A stretch of DNA of 64,000 bases from Longibacter salinarum (GTDB lineage Bacteria; Bacteroidota; Rhodothermia; Rhodothermales; Salinibacteraceae). Below the pieces are notes generated by a model. That model had not been told where the DNA came from. It saw nothing but the letters and a program-made list of their open reading frames with translations, and did no database searches. The stretch's first letter is position 1. Each line of letters opens with the position of its first letter. Made by a program: the position numbers and the translations under genes. The stretch is from the NCBI RefSeq assembly GCF_002554795.1, contig NZ_PDEQ01000003.1, positions 310,001 through 374,000 on the forward strand. The letters are read 5' to 3'. Positions 25,772 through 33,957 of this stretch are shown one piece after another.

Positions 25772-27751
25772 TTACTTCGCCTGCTGGATCGCGGTAATTG
25801 TACCCGGATCCTCGAGACTGGACGTGTCGCCGAGATCTTTTCCGAGATAAGCGTCGCGGATGAGTCGGCGCATGACCTTCGCGTTTCGCGTTTTCGGAAG
25901 GGCGTCGGTGAACAGAATCTCCCGCGGACGCAGCGGTTTGCCGAGTTCGGCGACCACCTGCTGCATGAGTTCGTCGCGCAAGTCATCGTCGGCGGTCTCG
26001 CCCGGGCGGAGAACGACGAAAGCGACCACTTCGCTTCCTTTGACTTCGTGCGGTACGCCGATGACGGCGCTTTCAGCCACAGCATCGTGCGCGTTCAACA
26101 GGGCTTCGACCTCGGCCGGTCCGAGCCGCTTCCCGGCGACATTGATCGTGTCGTCTGAGCGGCCGAGGATGTACCACAGGTCGTCCTCGTCGATGGCGGC
26201 AAAGTCGCCGTGGACCCACGTATCCTCGAAGCGTCGCCAGTAGGTGTCGAGATATCGCTGGTCGTCCTGCCAGAAGCTGCGCGTCATGCCGATCCACGGC
26301 TTCCGAATGACCAGCTCGCCGACTTCCCCGCGAACGGATTCCCCAGAGGGATTGACGACGTCGGCCGCCATGCCGGGGACGGGACCGGAGAAGGCGCCGG
26401 GCTTCAGGGGCTTGAATAGGTTTCCGCAAAGGATGCCACCGGAAATTTCCGTACCCCCTGAATAGTTCAGAATGGGCTTTTTACCGTTTAGCACCGTATT
26501 AAAGCACCATTGCCACGACTCCGGATCCCACGGGCTCCCCGTCGATCCGACCGCTCGGAGACTGGATAGATCATGGGACTCTACCGGGTCGCTGCCGTAC
26601 GTTTTGAGGGCGCGGATTAGCGTTGGAGAGATGCCAAGATGGGTGACCTCGTGGTCTTCGACGAGCTGCCACAGGCGGTCGGGGGCGGGGTAGTCCGGAG
26701 CACCGTCGTAGAGGACCATCGTCGCGCCAATTGCGAGCGTCCCGAAGACGAGCCACGGCCCCATCATCCAGCCCATGTCGCTCATCCAATACATGGTTTC
26801 GCCGGGCTTCAAGTCCATCGCGTGATACATGTCCTGCGCTCCCTTGATCGGGAAGCCGCAGTGTGTGTGGACCGCGCCTTTCGGGGCACCCGTCGTCCCA
26901 CTGGTGTAGATGATCATCACCATGTCTTCGGCTGCCGTGCGCTCTGTTTCAGCCGTTCCACTATGGCCCTGCATCGCATCGGACCAGTACATGTCGCGGC
27001 CTTCCGTCATTGGCGTGTCATCGCGGCCGAGGTGAGGATGGACGATGACGTGCTCGACGGTGGGGCACTGTTCGAGCGCCTCGTCGGCTGTTTCCTTGAG
27101 GTGAATTGGTTTGCCGCGTCGCGTGAAGCCGTCCGCCGTGAAGAGCGCCTTCGCTCCAGCCCCTTTGAGGCGCGTTGCGACGGCGCCGGCTCCGTATCCG
27201 CTGAAGAGGGGGCAGAGGACCCCACCGATCTTCACGATCGCGAGGAAGGCGATCACGATCTCCGGCGTCATCGGCATGAAGAGCCCGATCCGGTCGCCCT
27301 TTCCGAGTCCCATCGAGCGAAGAGCATTCGCGCACTGGCACACGCGATGGTTGAGTGCGCCGTAGGTGAGACTGACGGTGCTCCCGTCCTCTGCTTCGTA
27401 GCGGAGCGCGACGCGATCTTCGACGTCCGTATCCTGCCACTTGTCCAGCAGGTTGTGGACGATGTTCATCTCGCCGCCGACGCACCACTCGGGAAACTGG
27501 ATGCCGTCGGACAGGTCGACGATGTCGTCGTAGTCCTTGTAAAACTCGATGCCGAGGTCGTCCAGCACGGCGTCCCAGAACCAGGCTACATCGTCCGTGG
27601 ACCGGCGCTGCAGATCCTCGTAGCTATCGATTCCGTGTGCATCCATGAACGCCTTCAGGTTCGAGTTGGCCACCGCTTCGGGATCGGGTTCCCAGACGAT
27701 TTCTTGGCCGAAAGGAAAAGCGGAGGTAGACGTGGAAGCGGTTTCAGACAT
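25772..27751 (-). CDS. Acetyl-CoA synthetase-like AMP-forming acyl-CoA ligase
   Basis: About 659 residues, the Acs size class. It activates a short acyl acid with ATP and transfers it to CoA. ACS-type N-terminal region, then IIYTSGTTGAPKGAVHTHCG (P-loop, A3), YSGGTEISGG (A5-like), WVHGDFAAIDEDD and ILGRSDDTINVAGKRLGPAEVEA (A7-A8 hinge). The catalytic lysine lies in LPKTRNAKVMRR, where the usual SGK of the acetylation-regulated site is NAK. The substrate could be acetate, propionate or acetoacetate. ATG at 27751 gives the standard start. An in-frame ATG at 27865 adds unrelated Ser/Pro-rich sequence. Confidence 0.9.
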   Translation of the reverse strand: MSETASTSTSAFPFGQEIVWEPDPEAVANSNLKAFMDAHGIDSYEDLQRRSTDDVAWFWDAVLDDLGIEFYKDYDDIVDLSDGIQFPEWCVGGEMNIVHNLLDKWQDTDVEDRVALRYEAEDGSTVSLTYGALNHRVCQCANALRSMGLGKGDRIGLFMPMTPEIVIAFLAIVKIGGVLCPLFSGYGAGAVATRLKGAGAKALFTADGFTRRGKPIHLKETADEALEQCPTVEHVIVHPHLGRDDTPMTEGRDMYWSDAMQGHSGTAETERTAAEDMVMIIYTSGTTGAPKGAVHTHCGFPIKGAQDMYHAMDLKPGETMYWMSDMGWMMGPWLVFGTLAIGATMVLYDGAPDYPAPDRLWQLVEDHEVTHLGISPTLIRALKTYGSDPVESHDLSSLRAVGSTGSPWDPESWQWCFNTVLNGKKPILNYSGGTEISGGILCGNLFKPLKPGAFSGPVPGMAADVVNPSGESVRGEVGELVIRKPWIGMTRSFWQDDQRYLDTYWRRFEDTWVHGDFAAIDEDDLWYILGRSDDTINVAGKRLGPAEVEALLNAHDAVAESAVIGVPHEVKGSEVVAFVVLRPGETADDDLRDELMQQVVAELGKPLRPREILFTDALPKTRNAKVMRRLIRDAYLGKDLGDTSSLEDPGTITAIQQAK

Positions 27752-28253
27752 GAACTGACGAGCGGGGATTGAGCCAGGTGAAGGTGAAGGCGAGCGCCGC
27801 ACGACAGACGGTGCTCCATCTGTGTATGATACGGGCGAATCGTTGACGGTAGCAAACGCCCCCACACCGTGCGGGATGTCATTTTATGCGACTGGCATTG
27901 AACCGGCGGGCCAGCGGATTCACCGTGCCGATGGGCGGGATTGAAGGCGGGTTTCTCGATGGATTCGAGCGGGTAGGAGAGGGAACGTTTGTGTAACGCA
28001 CCGTCAGATCGGCAGCAAATTCATACCTTTGGCAACGAATCGGCGAATCCCGGCGCTCCTGCAAGACACAATGTCCGAAGACACCGGTATGATGGATTGA
28101 CTTTGCGATTGTCCGCACGTAGAGGCCGGTCAAATTGCAGTGCGATCTCTTCGCACAGCGGAACCGGACTCATGAATGCGGCGAAGCGTCGGTCCGCATC
28201 ATACAGTTGACAACGGCGCTCCTCCATATCATCCCCACAACGCTGTACCGAAC
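27752..28253. other. Divergent intergenic region acyl-CoA ligase / ftsH
   Basis: 502 bp with no supported gene. A frame on the minus strand (27879-28133) shows no domain. A TACCTTTG (28024-28031) fits the Bacteroidota -7 consensus TAnnTTTG, but no matching -33 TTTG sits at the right distance. Confidence 0.5.
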
Positions 28254-30296
28254 GTGGCTGATCGAGAACACCCTGAAGGACCTTCTAACGATAACGACCG
28301 CCCAAAAATGCCGGGACCACGCGAGAGCAGTGGTGGTCGTGGCAACATGATTATTTTCATTATCGCGGGTATTCTACTCGCGCTCTTTGCGTACCAACAG
28401 TTTACTGGCCCGACCGTCGGGGCGCAGGAGGTAAGCTACTCCGAGTTTCGACAGGAGGTACGCACTGGGAATGTTGACCAGGTGACGGTGCAGGGGCAAC
28501 GCGTCGTCGGCGACCTGGTCAATGAGTCGAAGACGGCGACCGCTGAGGGCGATTCGACCTCGTACCAATCGTTCGTGACGTATTTGCCGTCCTTCGGCGA
28601 CGAGAAGCTCATGGAGCTGCTCGAGGCGAATAACGTACAGGTCGTGACAGAGCCTCAGTCGGATTTCCCGTGGACGCTCGTCATCATGGGGCTTCTGCCC
28701 ATCCTGCTCCTATTCGGAGTCGGGTATTTCTTCCTCCGGCGGATGCAGTCGCAGGGACAGGGCCTATTTTCCGTGCGTAAGAGTAAGGCCAAGTTGTTCG
28801 ACAAGGGGGAAGAGGATACCACGTTCGACGACGTGGCAGGTGCGGAGAGCGCCAAGGAGGAAATGCGCGAGATCATCAAATTCCTGAAGAACCCGGAACG
28901 GTTCGAGCGGCTTGGCGGGAAGGTGCCGAAGGGCGTTCTCCTCGTCGGACCGCCTGGAACCGGTAAAACGCTTCTTGCTCGGGCCGTCGCAGGTGAAGCC
29001 GATGCTCCGTTCTTCAGCGTTAGCGGATCCGACTTCATGGAAATGTTCGTTGGTGTCGGGGCTTCTCGCGTCCGCGATATGTTTGAGGACGCCAAGGAGA
29101 ACAGTCCGGCGATCATCTTTATCGATGAGCTTGACTCGATCGGGCGCCAGCGTGGGGCCGGCCTCGGTGGGGGCCACGACGAACGGGAGCAGACCTTGAA
29201 CCAGCTGCTTTCTGAGCTTGACGGCTTCGAGGAGAATCAGGGCATTGTCGTCATGGCGGCTACGAACCGTCCGGACATTCTCGACTCCGCACTGACTCGC
29301 CCGGGACGTTTCGACCGGCAGATCACGGTGCCGCTTCCGACGAAGCAGGCGCGGAAGCAAATCCTGGAGATCCACGCGCGCAACAAGCCGCTGTCGGACG
29401 AGATCGACCTGGAGGTGATTGCCGGGAGTACGCCCGGATTCAGTGGTGCCGATTTGGAAAACCTTCTCAATGAGGCTGCTCTCCTCGCCGCCAGATTCGA
29501 CCGCGAGCAGATCGAACGAGAGGATATCGAGGAGGCGCGGGACAAGGTGATCATGGGCCTGAAGCGCGAGGGCATGGTCATCGACGACGAGGAGAAGAAG
29601 CTGCTTGCCTACCACGAGGCCGGGCACGCTATTGTCGCCGCCGTCTTGCCCTACGCCGACCCAATTCACAAAGTGACGATTGTGCCGCGTGGCCAGGCGA
29701 TGGGCGTCACACAGCAGATGCCCGAGAAGGAGAAATACTTGTACCGACGCGAGTACCTGCTGGATCGACTCGCCGTCGTCATGGGCGGCCGGGCTGCGGA
29801 AGAACTGATCTTCGACACGGCAACATCCGGGGCTGAGAACGACTTGAAACAGGTCCGGCAGATGGCGCGCAAGATGGTCCTCGACTGGGGCATGGGCGAA
29901 CAATTCCGCCACATCGCTCTGGGCGACAACCAGGGGCGTGTTTTCCTCGGCGAAGAGCTTGCCAAAGGGAAGAATTACAGCGACGATACGGCCCGTCAGG
30001 TCGACGATGAGATCCGCGCGATTTCGGAGAATGCCTTCCAGCGCGCCATCGACACGCTCCGCGATAACCAGGAAGCGTTCGATAAACTTGCCGATCTTCT
30101 CATCGAACGAGAGGTTGTGCCGGGTTCGGATGTGCTGAAGCTCGTGAACGGTAACGCCGATTCATTCGATGATGTGCTTACGAACGGAACGGCAGGCGAG
30201 GATCAGACGCAATCCTCACGTGTCGACGGGCGGCATTCGACCGGAGGGGAATCTGGGTCGGACGCGTCGTCGAATGAGACGCGAGACGAAAGCTAA
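28254..30296 (+). CDS. ftsH: ATP-dependent zinc metalloprotease FtsH
   Basis: Inner-membrane AAA+ protease that degrades membrane and regulatory proteins. About 680 residues: TM1 (about 32-51), periplasmic domain, TM2 (about 140-162), Walker A GPPGTGKT (232-239), Walker [12 protein letters not shown], second region of homology [20 protein letters not shown], and zinc motif HEAGH (454-458) with the third-ligand Asp in AENDLKQ. The C-terminus is Ser/Asp/Gly-rich and probably disordered. GTG at 28254 is preferred because [17 protein letters not shown] looks like a real hydrophilic N-terminus. The frame is open to ATG 28176, where the sequence looks non-coding. Confidence 0.96.
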   Translation: MADREHPEGPSNDNDRPKMPGPRESSGGRGNMIIFIIAGILLALFAYQQFTGPTVGAQEVSYSEFRQEVRTGNVDQVTVQGQRVVGDLVNESKTATAEGDSTSYQSFVTYLPSFGDEKLMELLEANNVQVVTEPQSDFPWTLVIMGLLPILLLFGVGYFFLRRMQSQGQGLFSVRKSKAKLFDKGEEDTTFDDVAGAESAKEEMREIIKFLKNPERFERLGGKVPKGVLLVGPPGTGKTLLARAVAGEADAPFFSVSGSDFMEMFVGVGASRVRDMFEDAKENSPAIIFIDELDSIGRQRGAGLGGGHDEREQTLNQLLSELDGFEENQGIVVMAATNRPDILDSALTRPGRFDRQITVPLPTKQARKQILEIHARNKPLSDEIDLEVIAGSTPGFSGADLENLLNEAALLAARFDREQIEREDIEEARDKVIMGLKREGMVIDDEEKKLLAYHEAGHAIVAAVLPYADPIHKVTIVPRGQAMGVTQQMPEKEKYLYRREYLLDRLAVVMGGRAAEELIFDTATSGAENDLKQVRQMARKMVLDWGMGEQFRHIALGDNQGRVFLGEELAKGKNYSDDTARQVDDEIRAISENAFQRAIDTLRDNQEAFDKLADLLIEREVVPGSDVLKLVNGNADSFDDVLTNGTAGEDQTQSSRVDGRHSTGGESGSDASSNETRDES

Positions 30297-30602
30297 GGTC
30301 GCACAACAAAACGAGTAGCATTTTCGGTCGCCGCATGGAGCCTTTGCTCGATGCGGCGGCTTTCGTTTGCTCGAAGGGGATGCTTCATAAATCGATCGCT
30401 CTGGTGGGATAGCCGCCATTTGCAGCTACTGGAGAAGGGGGAGAATGGTCATATTTCGGCTTCAAGCATCATATTTATTAAGTTGCCGTCCGCAGCGACA
30501 AAAAGATGGCCGGTGCGACAGGACTCTTTCGCTCTTATCTATAGGCATCGGTCCCATCGGTGTGGCCTCTCGTCCCCTCTCTCTTCGTCTGACGTAGGTA
30601 TC
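30297..30602. other. Intergenic region after ftsH
   Basis: 306 bp with the ftsH terminator at its start and an AT-rich patch (CATCATATTTATTAAG near 30466-30482) that may hold the promoter for the following gene. The frame of that gene is open through here, but its product does not resemble protein. Confidence 0.5.
30328..30368 (+). terminator. Probable terminator of ftsH
   Basis: GCCGCAT (30330-30336) pairs with ATGCGGC (30351-30357), with partial pairing inside the loop, followed by TTTCGTTT. It starts 32 bp after the ftsH stop. Confidence 0.65.
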
Positions 30603-32294
30603 ATGCGTATTTCTCTTCCATTTGCATCTCAAATCGGACGCATCTTCTCGGTCCTTTTCTCGCTCGTATTCATCGGGGCCGGTCTTGCCGTGATGTTTTT
30701 TGTGCCGGCAGAATCCGCGTCCGGGGACGGATTCAAACAGTATATTCCGTACGCCTTCGGCGGCATCTTCGTGTTGGCCGGCATATTTTCGCTTATCTCG
30801 TCGATCCGGAAGGGCAAGCAGCAGGCGGAGGCGAACCAAATGCTTGAAAAGCACTCCGATGAGCCATGGAAAGTACGACCTGAGTGGCGTTCGTCCGAAA
30901 TCGTCGGGGAAGGATCACTGAGTCGTAGTGAAATCTTTTTCACGATCATCTGGAATGTGATTGCGTGGCCACTGGCCTATTTCATGATCTCAAAGGCGAA
31001 TGTCGCGGAGGAAGGAGCCGTCATCTATTTGGTCCTTCTGTTTCCCCTCATTGGACTCGGCTTCCTTGGGAAGGTGGTGTACAACTACCTGCAGATGCGA
31101 AAATTCGGGACCACGATCCTGGAGATGGAATCCATGCCGGGCCGACTCGGAGAACGGTTGTCCGGGGTGCTGAAAACGGGCATGTCTGTGGACGGGCAGC
31201 CAGAGAACGGGTTTGAGGTGGAAATCAGTTGCTACCGCCAGTACGTACGGTACACGCGTGATTCGGACGGGGACCGCAAGAAGAAAATCGAGCGGGATCT
31301 CCTGTGGCGAGACGAAGCGCGCGTGCGGGGGCAGGCCTACGGTGATGGAACGAAGGTCCAGGTTCCGTTCTCCTTTCAGCTTCCGACGAATCAGCCTGCC
31401 TCATCACCGATGAAAACCGAGAGGCGAAAACTGTGGGAGGTCTCCATCGAGGCCGACGTGCCGGGTATTGACTTGAGCGATAAGATCGAAATCCCGGTCT
31501 TCGAGTCGGAAGGAACCGGAACCCCTTCTCAGCCAACTTCACCAGCGGACGGTCGTGAGTCTACGGGCGAGGCCGATGGGGAGGAAGCTTTCACGAAAGG
31601 AGACGGCGCCCCGGGATCCGACTCGGCCGTTTCTGCTGCGGTCGATCAGGCGGACGAGGCGCCCGCGTTTGACGAGGAATGGGAGTTCGATGAGCCGGTA
31701 ACGAAGGGGATCACGATCGAGGATGCGCCGGGGAAATTCGAGATGCACTTCGGCTCGTCACGAAATCGGAGCGGTGGACTTACACTCGGTCTGATCGGCC
31801 TTGCTATGGTTATAGGCGGTTTCTTCCTGTTCGGTGCATCGTTCCTCTTTGCCCTGATCATGGTTGGCCTCGGCGGACTCATGGTGTATGGGGCGGTTCA
31901 AAACCTGACCAATGACACGGTCGTCTGGATTCGTAACGGTCAGATTGAGGTGACACACGACGGTATGGGGATGCCGGATGACGTCGCGTTTCCGGCATCG
32001 GAGCTGGAAGATGTCATGGTCCGGCTCGATAGTACGAACCAAAGCTCAGGGTACGGTATTTTCCTCGTCGCGTCAGAGTCAGCGGATCTAGGGGATCTGG
32101 AGAAGAAGGCGGCGAAAGCGAACAAGACACTATCTAACCTTGGCGTCAGTACCTCGAACCCCATGCGCAAACAGATGAAGGAAGGCATGGAGAAACCGCA
32201 TGTGCGGGTGGCGAATCAGCTCGAAGATAAAGCGGAGGCGGACTGGCTCGCTCAACGAATCAAAGAGGCGGCCGAACGGGAGGCGTCGTTCTAA
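30603..32294 (+). CDS. Multi-spanning membrane protein of unknown function
   Basis: 563 residues. Predicted helices at about 12-33, 50-66, 110-129, 138-160, 392-411 and 413-433. Between helices 4 and 5 is a large soluble part. Its first half (about 175-300) has a beta-sandwich look, with VPFSFQLPTNQPAS, LWEVSIEADVPGIDLSDKIEIPVF, a pattern seen in DUF3592-associated membrane proteins. The second half (about 302-365) is acidic and low-complexity. The C-terminus after helix 6 is a small PH-like or unassigned domain. I recognise no catalytic motif. ATG at 30603 opens on a hydrophobic helix. It is a single gene. Confidence 0.82.
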   Translation: MRISLPFASQIGRIFSVLFSLVFIGAGLAVMFFVPAESASGDGFKQYIPYAFGGIFVLAGIFSLISSIRKGKQQAEANQMLEKHSDEPWKVRPEWRSSEIVGEGSLSRSEIFFTIIWNVIAWPLAYFMISKANVAEEGAVIYLVLLFPLIGLGFLGKVVYNYLQMRKFGTTILEMESMPGRLGERLSGVLKTGMSVDGQPENGFEVEISCYRQYVRYTRDSDGDRKKKIERDLLWRDEARVRGQAYGDGTKVQVPFSFQLPTNQPASSPMKTERRKLWEVSIEADVPGIDLSDKIEIPVFESEGTGTPSQPTSPADGRESTGEADGEEAFTKGDGAPGSDSAVSAAVDQADEAPAFDEEWEFDEPVTKGITIEDAPGKFEMHFGSSRNRSGGLTLGLIGLAMVIGGFFLFGASFLFALIMVGLGGLMVYGAVQNLTNDTVVWIRNGQIEVTHDGMGMPDDVAFPASELEDVMVRLDSTNQSSGYGIFLVASESADLGDLEKKAAKANKTLSNLGVSTSNPMRKQMKEGMEKPHVRVANQLEDKAEADWLAQRIKEAAEREASF

Positions 32295-32438
32295 TGATCA
32301 AAGCCGGAGGAGCAAAAGTCGTTACGCCTCCTCGCGCGCAGGAACGCGGGCAATAAATGGCAGGTGTACGTAATGTGCACGGCGGTCCGAAAGCGTGTAC
32401 ACGTCATGTTGACTCCAGGACGAGACTCACCTTTTACC

Positions 32439-32852
32439 ATGGCTAAAGCTCCAAAGGCTCGAGACGCAAAGGATTTGAAACAGCGTCTTACCGATCAACA
32501 GTATCACGTAACTCAGGAAGCTGGCACCGAACGAGCATTTACGGGCAAATACTGGGATCACAAGGAAGATGGCACCTACGCCTGTGTCGTGTGCGGCACA
32601 GAGCTTTTCGACTCCGATACAAAATTTGAGTCCGGCAGCGGCTGGCCGAGTTTCTATGATGTCGTCGCTGAGGGAAATGTCGAGCTACGCCAAGACAACA
32701 GTCTCGGAATGCAGCGTACTGAGGTGGTTTGTGGTGAATGCGGCGCGCACCTCGGTCATCTGTTCAACGATGGACCGAATCCGACCGGGAAGCGCTACTG
32801 CATTAACTCGGCGGCCCTGAATTTCGAAGATGAGGACGACCGTGACGAATGA
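32439..32852 (+). CDS. msrB: Peptide-methionine (R)-S-oxide reductase MsrB
   Basis: Repairs methionine-R-sulfoxide in oxidised proteins, with thioredoxin as usual reductant. 137 residues. Structural zinc cysteines are CVVCG and CGECG. The substrate motif [10 protein letters not shown] and the catalytic Cys in [11 protein letters not shown] are intact. ATG at 32439 ([12 protein letters not shown]) was chosen. The open frame further upstream is not family-like. The 3' end overlaps the following CHY zinc-finger gene by 23 bp, which suggests translational coupling. Confidence 0.95.
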   Translation: MAKAPKARDAKDLKQRLTDQQYHVTQEAGTERAFTGKYWDHKEDGTYACVVCGTELFDSDTKFESGSGWPSFYDVVAEGNVELRQDNSLGMQRTEVVCGECGAHLGHLFNDGPNPTGKRYCINSAALNFEDEDDRDE

Positions 32853-33213
32853 AGTGTCACCTTTTCCTGAATGCACCCTGGTGCACGGTGTCCCTGTCTG
32901 TGGAATCGACGTAGGCCCGGAGACGCGCTGCGCGCACTATCACGGAGACGCGGACATCATCGCCATTCGCTTCCCATGCTGCGACCGGTTCTATCCGTGC
33001 CATGCCTGCCACGATGCGGTCGCCGATCATGAGGCGGAGGTCTGGCCACGCGATGCATTTGACACGCCAGCCGTCCTCTGTGGGGCGTGCGGCGAGAAGT
33101 TGACCGTCTCCGAATACCTTCGGTCAAACTCGGCTTGCCCCGCGTGCAGCGAGGCCTTCAATCCAGGCTGCGCGCAACACCGGCATCTTTATTTTGAGAC
33201 GCCACCTTCGTAG
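32830..33213 (+). CDS. CHY zinc-finger protein
   Basis: 127 residues, rich in Cys and His. [46 protein letters not shown] and [12 protein letters not shown] supply the CHY-type zinc sites. The family includes yeast Hot13, a zinc-binding helper of intermembrane-space disulfide relay. Bacterial roles are unproven. It overlaps the end of msrB, so the pair may act together in thiol/methionine redox or zinc handling (inference). An in-frame GTG at 32842 is an alternative start with a smaller overlap. Confidence 0.88.
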   Translation: MRTTVTNEVSPFPECTLVHGVPVCGIDVGPETRCAHYHGDADIIAIRFPCCDRFYPCHACHDAVADHEAEVWPRDAFDTPAVLCGACGEKLTVSEYLRSNSACPACSEAFNPGCAQHRHLYFETPPS

Positions 33214-33217
33214 GATC

Positions 33218-33246
33218 TTGACACTTGTGTGGGTAGGCGCTAGATT
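33218..33246 (+). promoter_or_regulatory. Sigma70-like promoter upstream of the DUF1508 gene
   Basis: TTGACA (33218-33223), 17-bp spacer, TAGATT (33241-33246), about 42 bp before the ATG at 33288. The -35 matches the general bacterial consensus exactly and the spacing is ideal. Such a form is less usual in Bacteroidota. Confidence 0.5.
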
Positions 33247-33287
33247 CTCCAAAAAGCATATAGCCACTCACATACAAGCCTGTTGCT

Positions 33288-33476
33288 ATGCCATACAAGT
33301 TCGAGATTTACAAAGACAAGTCGGATCAATTTCGATTTCGATTCAAAGCGCCGAATGGTCAGACGATGTTTAGCGGCGGTCAGGGATACGCCTCGAAAGC
33401 CTCACTCAAGAAGTCGATCGCGTCGATTCAGAAAAACGTTGCCGACGCGGATGTGGTAGAAGAGGCCGAAGCCTGA
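33288..33476 (+). CDS. DUF1508 (YegP-family) small protein
   Basis: 62 residues. YKFEIYKDKSDQFRFRFKAPNG and a repeat-like GYASKASLKKSIASIQKN match one copy of the DUF1508 unit, a small beta-beta-alpha fold. YegP proteins usually carry two units, so this is a single-unit form. Function is unknown. Such proteins are often abundant and stress-related. It has its own promoter-like sequence and is followed by a hairpin terminator, so it is probably a one-gene transcript. Confidence 0.92.
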   Translation: MPYKFEIYKDKSDQFRFRFKAPNGQTMFSGGQGYASKASLKKSIASIQKNVADADVVEEAEA

Positions 33477-33517
33477 TTACGCGTCGCCGGTCGTCGGCCT
33501 ATGTGTCACGTTGATAT

Positions 33518-33557
33518 GAAGCGCCGTTTTCCGGTTGGAAGACGGCGCTTACCGTTT
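33518..33557 (+). terminator. Terminator of the DUF1508 gene
   Basis: AAGCGCCGT (33519-33527) and ACGGCGCTT (33542-33550) form a 9-bp stem extended by CTT/AAG-type pairs. Only a weak T-rich stretch follows. Confidence 0.7.
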
Positions 33558-33562
33558 CTAGG

Positions 33563-33759
33563 TACCTGTTTGGCGGACAGCTTTCGTGGATCCGAGGCTA
33601 CGGACCTGCCGCCGGTTGATCCTTGCGACGTTCGCAACACGAGGCGCAGTTGATCTTGCGCACGGGATCCACTGCGTCATTGCAACGGAATTACCTTCAA
33701 GGCTGCGAATAGATATGAACGACCGCGAATGCTTGTTTGCGATCCATCGGCCAAACACG
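33563..33759 (-). repeat. Dispersed inverted-end element, copy 3
   Basis: On the minus strand it begins CGTGTTTGGCCGATGGATCG and ends GCTGTCCGCCAAACAGGT. Internal blocks CGCGGTCGTT, TATTCGCA and CTTGAAGG, and the 80-bp right part CGTGTTGCGA ... GCAAGGATC, align with the element at 45383-45574. About 197 bp. Confidence 0.75.
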
Positions 33760-33957
33760 TTGTGAAGACCGCCATTTCCGAGAGAATATGAAATCGCCGA
33801 GTCGTTTATATTCTGGACATGAGGCTCGGGCTACGGAGAAGTGGGCGAGACCTCCGATCATGGCCAGGCCCCGTGCTACCGAAACCAGAAATACATAAAC
33901 CGCAGACGTCACGTTTTCGTAGCCCTCTCACGTCGGAGTTGAATCATCTTGTTTCCT

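Larger units (their letters stand above)
33477..33957. other. Intergenic region with dispersed element
   Basis: 481 bp without a gene. It holds the DUF1508 terminator, a near-complete dispersed element on the minus strand (33563-33759) and about 200 bp of AT-richer DNA before the amylase gene. Confidence 0.7.

Noticed and set aside
28024-28031. TACCTTTG, matching the Bacteroidota -7 element
   Set aside because: No TTG/TTTG at about 19-21 bp upstream; an isolated 8-mer is not enough to call the ftsH promoter.
27879-28133. 84-codon minus-strand frame in the ftsH upstream region
   Set aside because: No recognisable motif, unusual composition compared with neighbours, no credible start context.
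32299-32335. Weak GAGGAG/CTCCTC hairpin after the large membrane protein gene
   Set aside because: Only six base pairs with a long loop and no T run.
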